From Loripinus fragilis (taxonomy: Eukaryota; Mollusca; Bivalvia; Lucinida; Lucinidae): DNA of 64,000 nt. The number at the start of each line of letters is the position of its first letter. The first letter of the stretch is position 1. The stretch covers positions 84,191,950-84,255,949 of the forward strand of contig OZ026518.1 in the NCBI GenBank assembly GCA_964019695.1. Reading direction: 5' to 3'. The position numbers and the translations under genes were made by a program. Shown here one piece after another: positions 46,501 to 57,300 of the stretch. A model generated the notes under the pieces. That model saw only the letters and a list, made by a program, of their open reading frames with translations. It did not search any database and was not told the origin of the DNA.

Positions 46501-48010
46501 AAGTGAGTCAATGAAGTCTGCAACAGCCTTCCTGCCAATGTCATCAGCCTCAATAAGATCCTTAGCTATGCCAGGCTTTACAGGCACACCGAAAGACAAA
46601 AAGTACAGTTCATTGCCTTCAAAACTAGACCTAAAAGGATTGGTGAAGCCTGAATATGCCTCTAGTACTCATTCTACTTTGCATCTGAGCAGATTGAATA
46701 TTTCATTTCAGTGCATTGAAGAGTTGTTTCAATATATTGAGCTCTGATGTGATGAGTAATACACCATTCCATCTGTTGTACGAAGCGTAGTTCTAGTTGC
46801 TGAAGCCTATAGTACCTCTCTATTGTTTGCCTGATAGTTATGTCATAAGCATTTCTCAAGCAAAGTACCAATGGTTGTGACACACTAAACCCATTTTGTT
46901 CGAGAAGTTCTTTGCATCTGCGATGTGTATCAAATTTATGAGTGTAATCACTTACACAGGTACATATTGTGCGTGGTTGTTGTGATCGTTTGCAATGGAC
47001 ATTGGGAACAAGGCATACAGATAGAGATGACATGCAATTCAAAGTTGTTTTCCTTGTATCGCTAATTAGTGTCAACACCATCTGAATCATATCCATATAC
47101 CTTGCCCAGAACTGAGCTGTTTCACAGTGACTGTCTTTCAGAACTTCAGATTTGAATGCATGGTATCTATACTGTTTATGTGAGCAAACAGCGAAGGTTG
47201 ATAAATCACATTATATTATTAGTTTAAGTCACCATAAATTAATACGGAATTTCAATTTATTTCAGCCTTATAATTTTCTAAATTCTCTGACAGAGTTTAT
47301 ACATTTATAGTCAACAACTTCTATACAGATACTCAGAATAACTTATGTATCATTTGGTAACACACATAACATTTAAAGCTCAAGGCATTTTTTAAATGAA
47401 TACTTAAAATAGGTAAACCTTGTTAAACGAAGTTCATAAACCTGTGCAAGCATGCAAATAAGTATAAACAGGGCTTGCTAGAGACATTAACTTATATGTT
47501 TAATGCTATTTTGAAGGTAACATACATAACATGGACCTGAAAAATAGTGTAAGCGACCATAATAAAGAACTTTAAATCATTTAAGTAGCAGCCATATAGA
47601 TTTACTATATTCTGTGACAAATTAATACACTTATAGTCAATAAACACCATACTGATACCAGGAAATAACGCAGGAAACACTAAGTAACGTATACAACGGT
47701 AATTACTCAAGACATTTATAAAATTAATACTAAAAATATGTAACTGTGTTATAAGAAGATCATAAACCTGTGTCAGTATGCAAATACGTACGAACATGTC
47801 ATTGTTGAGACATTATCAGGGACGTTTAATGCTATTTTGGGGGGTAACGTATATAACGTGCTGTTACACGTTAACGCTGCCACTCTCAGAGGGCTAACAT
47901 CTTCTGTGTGTCTTATATAATGTAGTTTCAGAACATCATAGTGTACAAAATTCCCCCTTGGGGGGGGGGGGGAGGGAGGTCTATAGCCAGCTCAAGGCCT
48001 ATACAGAATA
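43570..48010. mobile_element. Complex element with ~0.55-kb inverted arms and internal gene remnants
   Basis: The left arm (44,128 to about 44,700) is the inverted copy of about 47,440-48,010. Both carry 'aggccttg(c/a)gctggctata', 'cccagggggaatt'/'ccaagggggaatt', 'gttagccctctgagagtggc', 'cagtatgg' and 'gactata'. A direct repeat of another module occurs at 43,640-44,127 and 44,955-45,420 ('cttgcaaggattttgcaa', 'taaggtaagatttccaaatt', 'catggtaccccccatat'). The right side has a further related unit at 47,140-47,430. Motifs like GTTACATACGTTAC recur throughout. Between the arms lies a broken gene on the minus strand (next entry). Boundaries and target duplication are not clear. Confidence 0.75.
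45273..47160 (-). pseudogene. Broken gene of an uncharacterised metazoan 'PLGPVPW' protein family
   Basis: Fragments in minus-strand order: 'FWARYMDMIQMVLTLI' (about 47,110-47,060), 'NPFRSSFEGNELYFLSFGVP' with 'DLIEADDIGRKAVADFI' (46,635-46,505), 'LLGPVPWSLSTPDR' with 'TKTDKSKLQHGL' (46,306-46,210), and 'LPPICFSVLKMYIQRLNHQV' (45,590-45,530). From memory, the same four landmarks in this order (FW..YM.MV..LL.FIR, NPF, PLGPLPW.LA.ADG..KTNKA, LPP......H..RA..Q) occur in large uncharacterised proteins that are multi-copy in molluscs and cnidarians. The segment between the third and fourth landmark is mostly missing. Stops and frame changes separate the fragments. No biochemical function is known to me. 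Its position inside inverted arms suggests it is carried by a transposon. Family assignment is by recall and is moderately sure. Confidence 0.55.
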
Positions 48011-48600
48011 GTTACCCTATTTTGTATTTTAGAAAAAAGATCCTTTTTGGAACTGATCTGCAAATGCCAGAAAGCATGGTTACCATTTTAAGACATCTGG
48101 CCAGGTTAGCTTTATTATGTTTTGTTGCGAAGCAACAGGAGACATCACTTCCCATCAAACTTTTTGATATGTTGTTGCATGTTTAACAAGTAAGACCACC
48201 TAATGGTTACATTTGTGATTTTTCAATGGAACAAACTCTTATATTATATGGAAAATCCCCTATCTATGAGATGATCCTCGTATTAATGTTACACATTGTG
48301 GTACATGTATTTTATCGATGTTGGAGGCTGGTTCATACAACCAACCGCCAACAGTGTTCTGTGTGAAGTCATATTTCATTTGCACATGTTGCTTTTAACC
48401 CATATAAGAGGCTTATTAAGAATTCCCCATTCTTATTAATGGGACCAATCTATTTCAATTTTAAGAGATGTTGGTTGGTATTTTTTTAATTTTAACAGAA
48501 CGGTCTGTTAGCAAACAGTGAAGACCCTGATCGGGGAAATGAGCAAACATACTGATAGTGGGGTGTATAGAATAGGTATTTGAGGTAAAGAAAGTCTTTA
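48011..48600. other. No feature recognised
   Basis: Nothing recognised. 'tttgttgcgaagcaacagga' at about 48,121 is a short hairpin. Confidence 0.4.
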
Positions 48601-49590
48601 ACAGGGTCATCTTGGTGAAGATCCTTGTCTATCAGCGAGTGTTTTGCTTCCTGTCTGTTCCCCACAATGCGATCTTAAGAATGCTGTAAATGATCGTTTA
48701 TATGATCAACTACGTGTCATGCCTGCAATAACCAAAGCAACAGCATCCCTCATCCCATATGGTGGTTGTAATGGCCACAGAGCCAGAACAGGCTCAGGTT
48801 ACAACGAGGTACATTGTGACAATGGGTATGACAAGCCAGTCCCAGATATAGAGGGTTAGATGATCCTGGACTATGCAATGGCTTATGATCTGCTCCTCTG
48901 TAGCATGTGCCTCAAGAAACGCAACAGTCGCCTCATTACAGACAGGTAAGGTAATACAGCATGTGTTATTTCAAAAGGGCCTGTTACTGATGCGATGGTT
49001 ATCTCTGTAAAGGAGGTTTCTCTGCAGCCATCAGCTGGTAAGCGACATGTTGATTGATGTGCTGTCAGAAATCAAGCCCTAAATCATTGTCCTTAACTGT
49101 CCAAACGTGTAGATATGGTAAGAGCACAACCAAATGGAAGCAAAGTTTCATTATCTGGAATAACAGGGAGAAATGGTGATGCTCAGGACGGAGGCGACCA
49201 TCGAGGGTAAAATTTAGTGATCATCCATGAAGATCCTAGAGAGGATTGTCGATAGCCTCATACAACAGGTCGTGTCAATTTATGATACCAGTCGAGCTTT
49301 GTCCCAGGAAGAGCACTACAGATACAATCGTTGTGGTGCGGCAAATGCAGGAGAAATGCCTAATAGTGAACAATAGATTTTATGGCCATCCTGGACATAA
49401 AAAAGCAATTAACAGTGCCCCTGGAAAATTTATCTACTGAAAGCTGAGTAAGTTATGCCACCCATGGGGTGAACACCAATGCGCTTAACCATATCTGTGT
49501 TGATTATAATTACAGCCAAGAAATTAAGATGAATGGTGGGGTCCACCGTTGTTCTTCACTCAGTACTCTGCTTATAATCTTGAAAATATG
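48600..49590 (+). pseudogene. RTE-like LINE remnant (endonuclease and RT)
   Basis: 48,780-48,955 retains 'GYNEVHCDNGYDKPVPDIEG' and, after a frame change, 'LDYAMAYDLLLCSMCLKKRN', matching the endonuclease of elements annotated in many animals as craniofacial development protein 2-like (typical GYGEVHGG.GYG...PDVEG and LDFA.A.DL...NT.FKKR). 49,210-49,440 holds RT blocks: 'MKILERIVDSLI' and 'KSTTDTIVVVRQMQEKCL'. 'GGVHRCSSLSTLLIIL' near 49,540 corresponds to G.HQGS.LSPLLFI. Multiple stops and frameshifts; the catalytic DD is not seen. A dead copy. Confidence 0.75.
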
Positions 49591-50270
49591 GTGCAGAGAA
49601 ACAATTGACAGCAGACTGGCGAGTGCTATTAAGGTCGAAATTCAATGTGGCCAAATGTCACTCCATGAGAGTGACTCGGCATCAGCATCACAAACACATG
49701 CTCATTGACTATTCCTTTCACAACCAAACCTCGGAAAACGTTCAGTAGCCAAATACCTTGGTATAACTATCTCTGATAATATGGATTTGGGTCAGCAAAT
49801 TTCAGAAATTTCTTCCAAAGCAACTAAGACACTTGGTTTCTTTCGCAGGAACTTGGCTTTTGCTCCTAAGAGTTGAAAAGGAAGTGACATACAAAACTTT
49901 GGTTTGGCCTAAACTAGAGTATGCAGTACCCATTTGGAGCCCTTACTCGAAACTTCAGATTAACCAGGTAGAGAAAGCTCAGGGGACAGCAGCCCGCTGG
50001 GCCTGCAGGAGATGGCTAAATACAAGTAGTGTCAGCGAGATGCTTGACGAGCTTGAGTGGCCATCTCTTGAGGCCCGCATGAATCGGTCCTCCCTGCTTC
50101 TCTTTTATAAGATACATTCTGGTGCTGTGTCTATCGAAAAAGACAAGTACCTGACCCCTGCTCACAGTTTGAAATCTACCAGGGCATCACACAGTGCCCA
50201 ATATTGTAGATACCACACATACAGTAATGCCCTGAAGAACTCATTTTTCCCCGAACTATTGTTTACTTAG
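49590..50270 (+). pseudogene. LINE RT C-terminal fragment, a different family, fused to the preceding one
   Basis: 'AKYLGITISDNMDLGQQI' and 'EISSKATKTLGFF' (49,750-49,845) lead, after a frame change, into the ORF at 49,833-50,270 with 'EVTYKTLVWPKLEYAVPIWS', 'QINQVEKAQGTAARW', 'VSEMLDELEWPSLEAR' and 'LLLFYKIHSGAV'. This is the post-catalytic RT region of jockey/CR1-type LINEs and differs from that expected after the RTE-like RT upstream. The fragment lacks the FADD core. Confidence 0.8.
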
Positions 50271-50332
50271 TGATTGTAAACAAAATATTACTTCACTGTC
50301 ACTCTTGGTTGGCACGACAGTAGGTGAGTGTA

Positions 50333-50447
50333 TTTTGGTATCAAGTTTACCAGGCAAGGCTGCGAGAACGCTTGTTAAACATCGCTAAGCAAGCCTCGAT
50401 TCACTCTTGCGTTCTCGATGCCGAGCCTGGTAAACTTGATATCAAAA
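50333..50447. repeat. 115-bp foldback
   Basis: TTTTGGTATCAAGTTTACCA at left pairs with its complement ending at 50,447; the arms run about 39 bp with a few mismatches, to 'gcgagaacgc'/'gcgttctcga'. The loop carries 'cttgttaaacatcgctaag'. Confidence 0.8.
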
Positions 50448-51672
50448 GACGCGAACCTGGTATTCTTTTTATCAGTTTATCCATTGTTTCACTCTTCAAA
50501 CAAGCAATTATATAGAGTTTATTAATCGCAAGCGCACTCGTTTCTTTATCGGATTTACCACCTCCCTCGGTTTATAAATCCCATATTTTAAATGGAACGA
50601 TTTAATAAACTGTATATTACAAAAATGTACATGTATTCTGCTTGAACTGTTTGCTCAAATCAAGAAAATACTACGATATAAGATGTGGTAAAACAAGCGG
50701 GATCATGACATGTCTAATTCTAACACGAGTAGTAATACATCAGCTAGATGGTCCCTGGAAGTCCGCCATTTTGGAAATCTTCTTCATCGAGCCCACCTCA
50801 GAATTTCAAACGTCTGTAACTTTTTTATTAGTTAATGAAAACATAAAGTGTGGGTAGTCATTTTCTTAGTTAGATCGTAACGAACCTTTTGGGACTAAAT
50901 TCATTGTTATTTTCTAGAATTTTTCGTTTTTGTTCCTCGATCCTCCAGTTTCAGTGTTGGAAGCTGTAGGGTGTAAATCCGGCCCTCCTTCGTGGGCACC
51001 TCCGTCGCCAGAACAGTTTCCTCCGCCGTGGGAACGTAGTAACATTCGGTGCGGTTTCGTATGGTAGAGTAATATGTTTATATTTTTAACAAGTCATAGC
51101 TTTAAAAAATAGCTGGCTGAAGTTTGGGCCTATATTATCGTATTTTTTTTTTGCACACTGTATGTTTTTTTGGTTGTTTTTATTGTGTTTTTTTTTTGTC
51201 CTTATTAGGGTTGTCCATGTTCATGTGTTATAATTTCTGGTAATATACATCTGAAGTGTGATTACATCATATACTTTTCTCGATTTTTCGCACGGCAACC
51301 AAGTGCCAGTAGTTACAGTGGTAGCAAACGATAAGGACTTCCCTCTGTCTTGGGCAAAACCGTTATCTTAGCCATGGGGCTGTACTTTTGACGAGTTCCT
51401 TTTAGAAAGATCATATGTGGCTCTGTTCAAGAAGTATAACAACAAACACGTTAAGATGTTAATAAAGTTAATAAAGCTATCCCGATTGTATACATCATTA
51501 GTGTTGCATTCAGCAGACTTAATAAATGGAATTGTATGATAGATCTGACAGACTAGATAAACATTTCCCTCTACCATCGAGTCCCAATTTATAGTGGTAA
51601 TCAACAATAGATAAGGCATATGTACAACAGTTCATCAGACGAAGAAAGTTGTATACAGGGGAATATTGACTA
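50448..51672. other. Unannotated; short open segment at 50,925-51,085 (minus)
   Basis: On the minus strand about 57 codons are open, including 'YYVPTAEETVLATEVPTKEG'. The 'VPTxE' phrasing resembles the translation of the 45-bp array next door, and 'cccacgaaggagg' is shared with the array's first unit. No splice sites are convincing. The rest is T-rich and featureless. Confidence 0.35.
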
Positions 51673-53295
51673 ACGTTCCCAATATTGAAAACTTTGTTAA
51701 GGGAAGTATTGACCACTGTTCCCACGAAGGAGGTAGCCGAAGACAGGACAGTACCGAACACTTTTCCCCAGACAGAGACAGCTTTATACAGGGCAGTTTT
51801 GACCACTGTTCCCCAGACGGAGGCAGTTTTATACAGGGTAGCATTGCCCACTGTTCCCACTACTGAGGTAGCTTTATACAGGGCAGTACTGACCACTGTT
51901 CCCACCACGGAAATAGATTTATACAGGGTAGTAACTGTCACTGTTACCACCAGGGAGGTAGCTTTATACAGGATAGTTACTGTCACTGTTCCCACCACGG
52001 AGATAGATTTATACAGGGTAGTAACGACCACTGTTCCCACCACAGAGGTAGATTTATACAGGGTAGTAACTGTCACTGTTCCCACCACGGAGGTAGATTT
52101 ATACAGGCTAGTAACTGTCAATGTTTCCCACCACGGAGATAGCTTTATACAGGGTAGTAACTGTCACTGTTCCCACCACGGAGATAGCTATTTACAGGGT
52201 AGTAACTATCACTGTTCCCACCACGGAGGTAGATTTATACAGGGTAGTAACTGTCACTGTTCCCACCAGGGAGATCGCATTATACAGGGTAGTAACTGTC
52301 ACTGTTCCCACCATGGAGATAACTTTATACGGGGTAGTAACTGTCACTGTTCCCACCACGGAGATAGCTTTATACAGGGCAGTACTGACCACTGTTCCCA
52401 CCACAGAGATAGATTTATTCACGGTAGTAACTGTCACTGTTCCCACCACGGAGATAGCTTTATACAGTGTAGTAGCTGTCACTGTTCCCACCACGGAGGT
52501 AGATTTATACAGGGTAGTAACTGTCACTGTTCCCACCACGGAGATAGCTTTATACAGGGTAGTAACTGTCACTGTTCCCAACACGGAGGTAGATTTATAC
52601 AGGGCAGTATACTGACCACTGTTCCCACCACGGAGATAGATTTATACAGGGTAGTAACGGACACTGTTCCCACCACGGAGATAGAATTATACAGGGCAGT
52701 ACTGACCACTGTTCCCACCACAGAGATAGATTAATACAGGGCAGAAACGGCCACTGTTCCCATCACAGAGATAGCTTTATACAGGGTAGTAACTGTCACT
52801 GTTCCCACCACGGAGACAGTTAAATACAGGGTAGTTACTGTCACTGTTCCCACCACGGAGATAGCTTTATACAGGGTAGTAACTGTCACTGTTCCCACCA
52901 CGGAGATAGCTTTACACAGGATAGTGACTGTCACTGTTCCCACCACGGAGAAAGCTTTATACAGGGTAGTAACTGTCACTGTTCCCACCACGGAGATAGC
53001 TTTATACAGGGTAGTAACTGTCATTGTTCCCACCACGGAGATAGCTTTATACAGGGTAGTAACTGTCACAGTTCCCACCACGGAGACAGTTTAATACAGG
53101 GTAGTTACTGTCACTGTTCCCACCACGGAGATAGCTTTAAACAGGGTAGTAACTGTCACTGTTCCCACCACGGAGACAGACTTATACAGGGTAGTAACTG
53201 TCACTGTTCCCACCACGGAGATAGATTTATACAGGGTAGTAACTGTCACTGTTCCCACCACGGAGGTAGATTTATACAGGGCAGTTCTGACCACT
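51673..53295 (-). repeat. 45-bp minisatellite, array 1 (about 36 units, reverse orientation)
   Basis: The unit, read on the minus strand, is of the form GTGACAGTTACTACCCTGTA + TAAAGCTATCTCCGTGGTGG + GAACA (45 bp). The plus strand reads 'VTVPTTEIALYRVVT'-type repeats in an ORF of 349 codons (51,685-52,734), shifted once by an extra T near 52,115. The leftmost units (51,673-51,860) are strongly diverged but keep 45-bp length, apart from a 42-bp first unit. Stop-bearing variants (GTTAAATAC/GTTTAATAC) occur near 52,810 and 53,091. The right end is cut by repeat R. I treat the ORFs as a property of the repeat, not as a gene. Confidence 0.97.
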
Positions 53296-53717
53296 AATTT
53301 GATTAGAGTGTTTCCATGATGATACATTGCATTAGTTAGATGGCCTCCATGCGAGCTGAACATTTCTTGTACTTCTGCATTTAAGCCCCCCCCCCCCACC
53401 CCACCCCCCCCCCCCCCCCCCCCCCCCGGTGGCTTAGGCTGCTGTCCGTTATAAGGCGGTGGTTCTGTTGTTGACTTTTTGTTTATTGTTACTCCCATTG
53501 TGGGAATCTGTAATTGTTCTATGTTTTGTTGTACGTTACTTTATGTCCATTCTTGTATTGCAATCATCTTGATGGGGAAGAGAGAGCTGATTGCTTTCCT
53601 TAATTTGTCTTCCTGGTGTCTCGTGATGGTTAAGCGGCTCTTCCTCGCAATGCCACGGGGTTGTCTGCAGTTTGTGATGATTGTGGTATTTCCTGATCAT
53701 ACTCACTTACTATTTTT
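53296..53717 (+). repeat. Dispersed repeat R, copy 4, breaking the minisatellite
   Basis: Begins right after 'gttctgaccact', which would continue into 'gttccc' in an intact unit, and ends at 'catactcacttac'. It includes 'cctccatgcgagctg', a C-run of roughly 35-40 bases with one break (53,388-53,427) and 'ccgttataaggcggtggttc'. The 152-codon ORF (53,479-53,937) extends past the repeat and is not conserved among copies. Confidence 0.85.
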
Positions 53718-54080
53718 TATGGAGAAGCCGGGAATCGAACCTGCGCCTGGTTTACAATGCATATGCTTATCCCTTATACAAAAAACGGGCAAAATTCAAG
53801 TAAATTATATTCAAGTACCGGTTACTACCCCTAATATGGAAAAACCACAAAAAAGTTTTTATTTATTTTATTTTTTTTTTTTAAAAAAAAACAAACTTTT
53901 TTGTGGCTTTTCAGTACTGGGCCGGGAGGGTTTATGATTTGTGTGTTTTTTGGTATATGACGGGAACTCCCGAAGGCTCAAACAAAAGTGGCATTATGGA
54001 GAAGCCGGGAATCGAACCTGCGACCCCTGGTTTACAAGGCATAGTTTTTGTACCACGGCTTGTAACCGCCGTCGATGGAT
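53718..54080 (-). repeat. Two tRNA-Thr-like 3' halves around a hairpin
   Basis: On the minus strand 54,041-53,996 reads 'ccttgtaaaccaggggtcgc' then 'aggttcgattcccggcttct': the anticodon arm (TGT) and T arm of a tRNA-Thr. The 5' half is not convincingly tRNA-like ('gtggtacaaaaactatg' at best an A-box relic). A shorter copy is at 53,760-53,719. Between them 'aaaaccacaaaaaagttt' and its near-complement form a hairpin (53,840-53,902). Most likely tRNA-derived SINE ends or retro-pseudogenes, not a functional tRNA. Confidence 0.65.
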
Positions 54081-54335
54081 AGTTTCAATATTTTCAGATT
54101 ATATATAAACAAACTTATTAAATTTTTTGAATTATATTTTTCGGTAAAATATACAGCTAAATTATTTATCTACTATTAATTAGAACAAAAATATATCTAA
54201 AACCAAATTAATAACACTTATTTAGCATACATAGTAGAATTAACGATAAAATGTGAAGACAGGGATTTAAAACATGATTGATTTACTTCCCTTACATAGA
54301 ACTACAAGTATATGACTTACATAAAAAGGATGAAA
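54081..54335. other. AT-rich spacer before array 2
   Basis: Nothing recognised in this short interval. Confidence 0.4.
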
Positions 54336-57300
54336 CGCAACTTCATTTTGGTGGGAACAGTGGCCATTAAAGCCCTGTATAAAACTACCTCCGTGGTGGG
54401 AACAGTGGTCAGTACTGTCCTGTATAAATCTACCTCCGTGGTGGGAACAGTGACAGTTACTACCCTGTATAAATCTATCTCCGTTGTGGGAACAGTGGTC
54501 AGAACTACCCTGTATAAATCTACCCCGTGGTGGGAACAGTGACAGTTACTACCCTGTATAAAGCTATCTCAGTGGTGGGAACAGTGACAGTAACTACCCT
54601 GTATTAAACTGTCTCCGTGGTGGGAACTGTGACAGTTACTACCCTGTTTAAAGCTATCTCCGTGGTGGGAACAGTGACAGTTACTACCCTGTATAAAGTT
54701 ATCTCCGTGGTGGGAACAGTGACAGTCACTATCGTGTGTAAAGCTATCTCCGTGGTGGGAACAGTGACAGTTACTACCCTGTATAAATCAATTTCCGTTG
54801 TGGGAAAAGTGACAGTTACTACCCTGTATAAATCTACCGCCGTGGTGGGAACAGTGTCCGTTACTACCCTGTATAAATCTATCTCCGTTGTGGGAACAGT
54901 GGTCAGAACTGCCCTGTATGAATCTATCTCCGTGGTGGGAACAGTGACAGTTACTACCCTGTATAAAGCTATCTCAGTGGTGGGAACAGTGACAGTAACT
55001 ACCCTGTATTAAGCTGTCTCCGTGGTGGGAACTGTGACAGTTACTACCCTGTTTAAAGCTATCTCCGTGGTGGGAACAGTGACAGTTACTACCCTGTATA
55101 AAGCTATCTCCGTGGTGGGAACAGTGACAGTCACTATCCTGTGTAAAGCTATCTCCGTGGTGCGTACAGTGACAGTTACTACCCTGTATTAAACTGTCTC
55201 CGTGGTGGGAACAGTGACAGTTACTACCCTGTATAAATCGATCTCCATGGTGGGAACAGTGACAGTTGCTACCCTGTATAAATCCATCTCCGTGGTGGGA
55301 ACAGTGGCCGCTACTACCTTGTATAAATCAATCTCCGTTGTGGGAACAGTGACAGTTACTACCCTGTATAAATCTACCTCCGTGGTGGGAACAGTGTCCG
55401 TTACTACCCTGTATAAATCTATCTCCGTTGTGGGAACAGTGGTCAGAAATGCCCTGTATAAATCTACCCCGTGGTGGGAACAGTGACAGTTACTACCCTG
55501 TATAAAGCTATCTCAGTGGTGGGAACAGTGACAGTAACTACCCTGTATTAAACTGTCTCCGTGGTGGGAACTGTGACAGTTACTACCCTGTTTAAAGCTA
55601 TCTCCGTGGTGGGAACAGTGACAGTTACTACCCTGTATAAAGTTATCTCCGTGGTGGGAACAGTGACAGTCACTATCGTGTGTAAAGCTATCTCCGTGGT
55701 GGGAACAGTGACAGTTACTACCCTGTATAAAGCTATCTCCATGGTGGGAACAGTGACAGTAACTACCCTGTATTAAACTGTCTCCGTGGTGGGAACAGTG
55801 ACAGTAACTACCCTGTTTAAAGCTATCTCCGTGGTGGGAACAGTGACAGTTACTACCCCGTATAAAGCTATCTCCGTGGTGGGAACAGTGACAGTTACTA
55901 CCCTGTATAAAGCTATCTCCGTGGTGGGAACAGTGACAGTAACTACCCTGTATTGAACTGTCTCCGTTGTTGGAAAAGTGACAGTTACTACCCTGTATTT
56001 AAAGCTATCTCCGTGGTGGGAACAGTGACAGTCACTACCCTGTGTAAAGCTATCTCCGTGGTGGGAACAGTGACAGCTACTACCCTGTATAAAGCTATCT
56101 CCGTGGTGGGAACAGTGACAGTAACTACCCTGTAAAAAGGTATCTGCATGGTGGGAACAGTGACAGTTACTACCCTGTTTAAAGCTATCTCCGTGGTGGG
56201 AACAGTGACAGTTACTACCCTGTATAAAGCTATCTCCGTGGTGGGAACAGTGACAGTTACTACCCTGTATAAAGCTATCTCCGTGGTGGGAACAGTGACA
56301 GTAACTACCCTGTATTAAACTGTCTCCGTGGTGGGAACAGTGACAGTTACTACCCTGTTTAAAGCTATCTCCGTGGTGGGAACAGTGACAGTTACTACCC
56401 TGTATAAATCTACCTCCGTGGTGGGAACAGTGTCCGTTACTACCCTGTATAAATCTTACTCCGTTGTGGGAACAGTGGTCAGAACTGCCCTTTATAAATC
56501 TACCTCCGTGGTGGGAACAGTGACAGTTACTACCCTGTATAAAGCTATCTCCGTGGTGGGAACAGTGACAGTAATTACCCTGTATTAAACTGTCTCCGTG
56601 GTGGGAACAGTGACAGTCACTACCCTGTGTAAAGCTATCTCCGTGGTGGGAACAGTGACAGTTACTACCCTGTATAAAGCTATCTCCGTGGTGGGAACAG
56701 TGACAGTAACTACCCTGTATTAAACTATCTCCGTGGTGGGAACAGTGACAGTTACTACCCTGTATAAAGCTATCTCCGTGGTGGGAACAGTGACAGTCAC
56801 TACCCTGTGTAAAGCTATCTCCGTGGTGGGAACAGTGACAGTTACTACCCTGTATAAAGCGATCTCCGTGGTGGGAACAGTGACAGTAACTACCCTGTAT
56901 TAAACTGTCTCCGTGGTGGGAACAGTGACAGTTACTACCCTGTTTAAAGCTATCTCCGTGGTGGGAACAGTGACAGTTACTACCCTGTATAAAGCTATCT
57001 CCGTGGTGGGAACAGTGACAGTTACTACCCTGTATAAAGCTATCTCCGTGGTGGGAACAGTGACAGTAACTACCCTGTATTAAACTGTCTCCGTGGTGGG
57101 AACAGTGACAGTTACTACCCTGTTAAAAGCTATCTCCGTGGTGGAAACAGTGACAGTTACTACCCTGTATAAAGCTATCTCCGTGGTGGGAACAGTGACA
57201 GTTACTACCCTAAATAAAGCTATCTCCGTGGTGGGAACAGTGACAGTTACTACCCTGTATTAAACTGTCTCCGTGGTGGGAACAGTGACAGTTACTACCC

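Noticed and set aside
46511..46747. 78-codon plus-strand ORF
   Set aside because: Antisense to the 'NPF...' block of the broken family gene on the minus strand.
51685..52734. 349-codon plus-strand ORF as a gene
   Set aside because: Pure minisatellite translation, switching from 'VTVPTTE' to 'NCHCSHHGDSFIQG' after a 1-bp insertion at about 52,115, so it is not a conserved reading frame.
53479..53937. 152-codon ORF with hydrophobic stretches
   Set aside because: Lies in repeat R and runs into the tRNA-like region; equivalent frames in the other R copies are broken or different.
53996..54075. Functional tRNA-Thr gene
   Set aside because: Only the anticodon and T arms are tRNA-like; the acceptor 5' strand and D arm cannot be formed.
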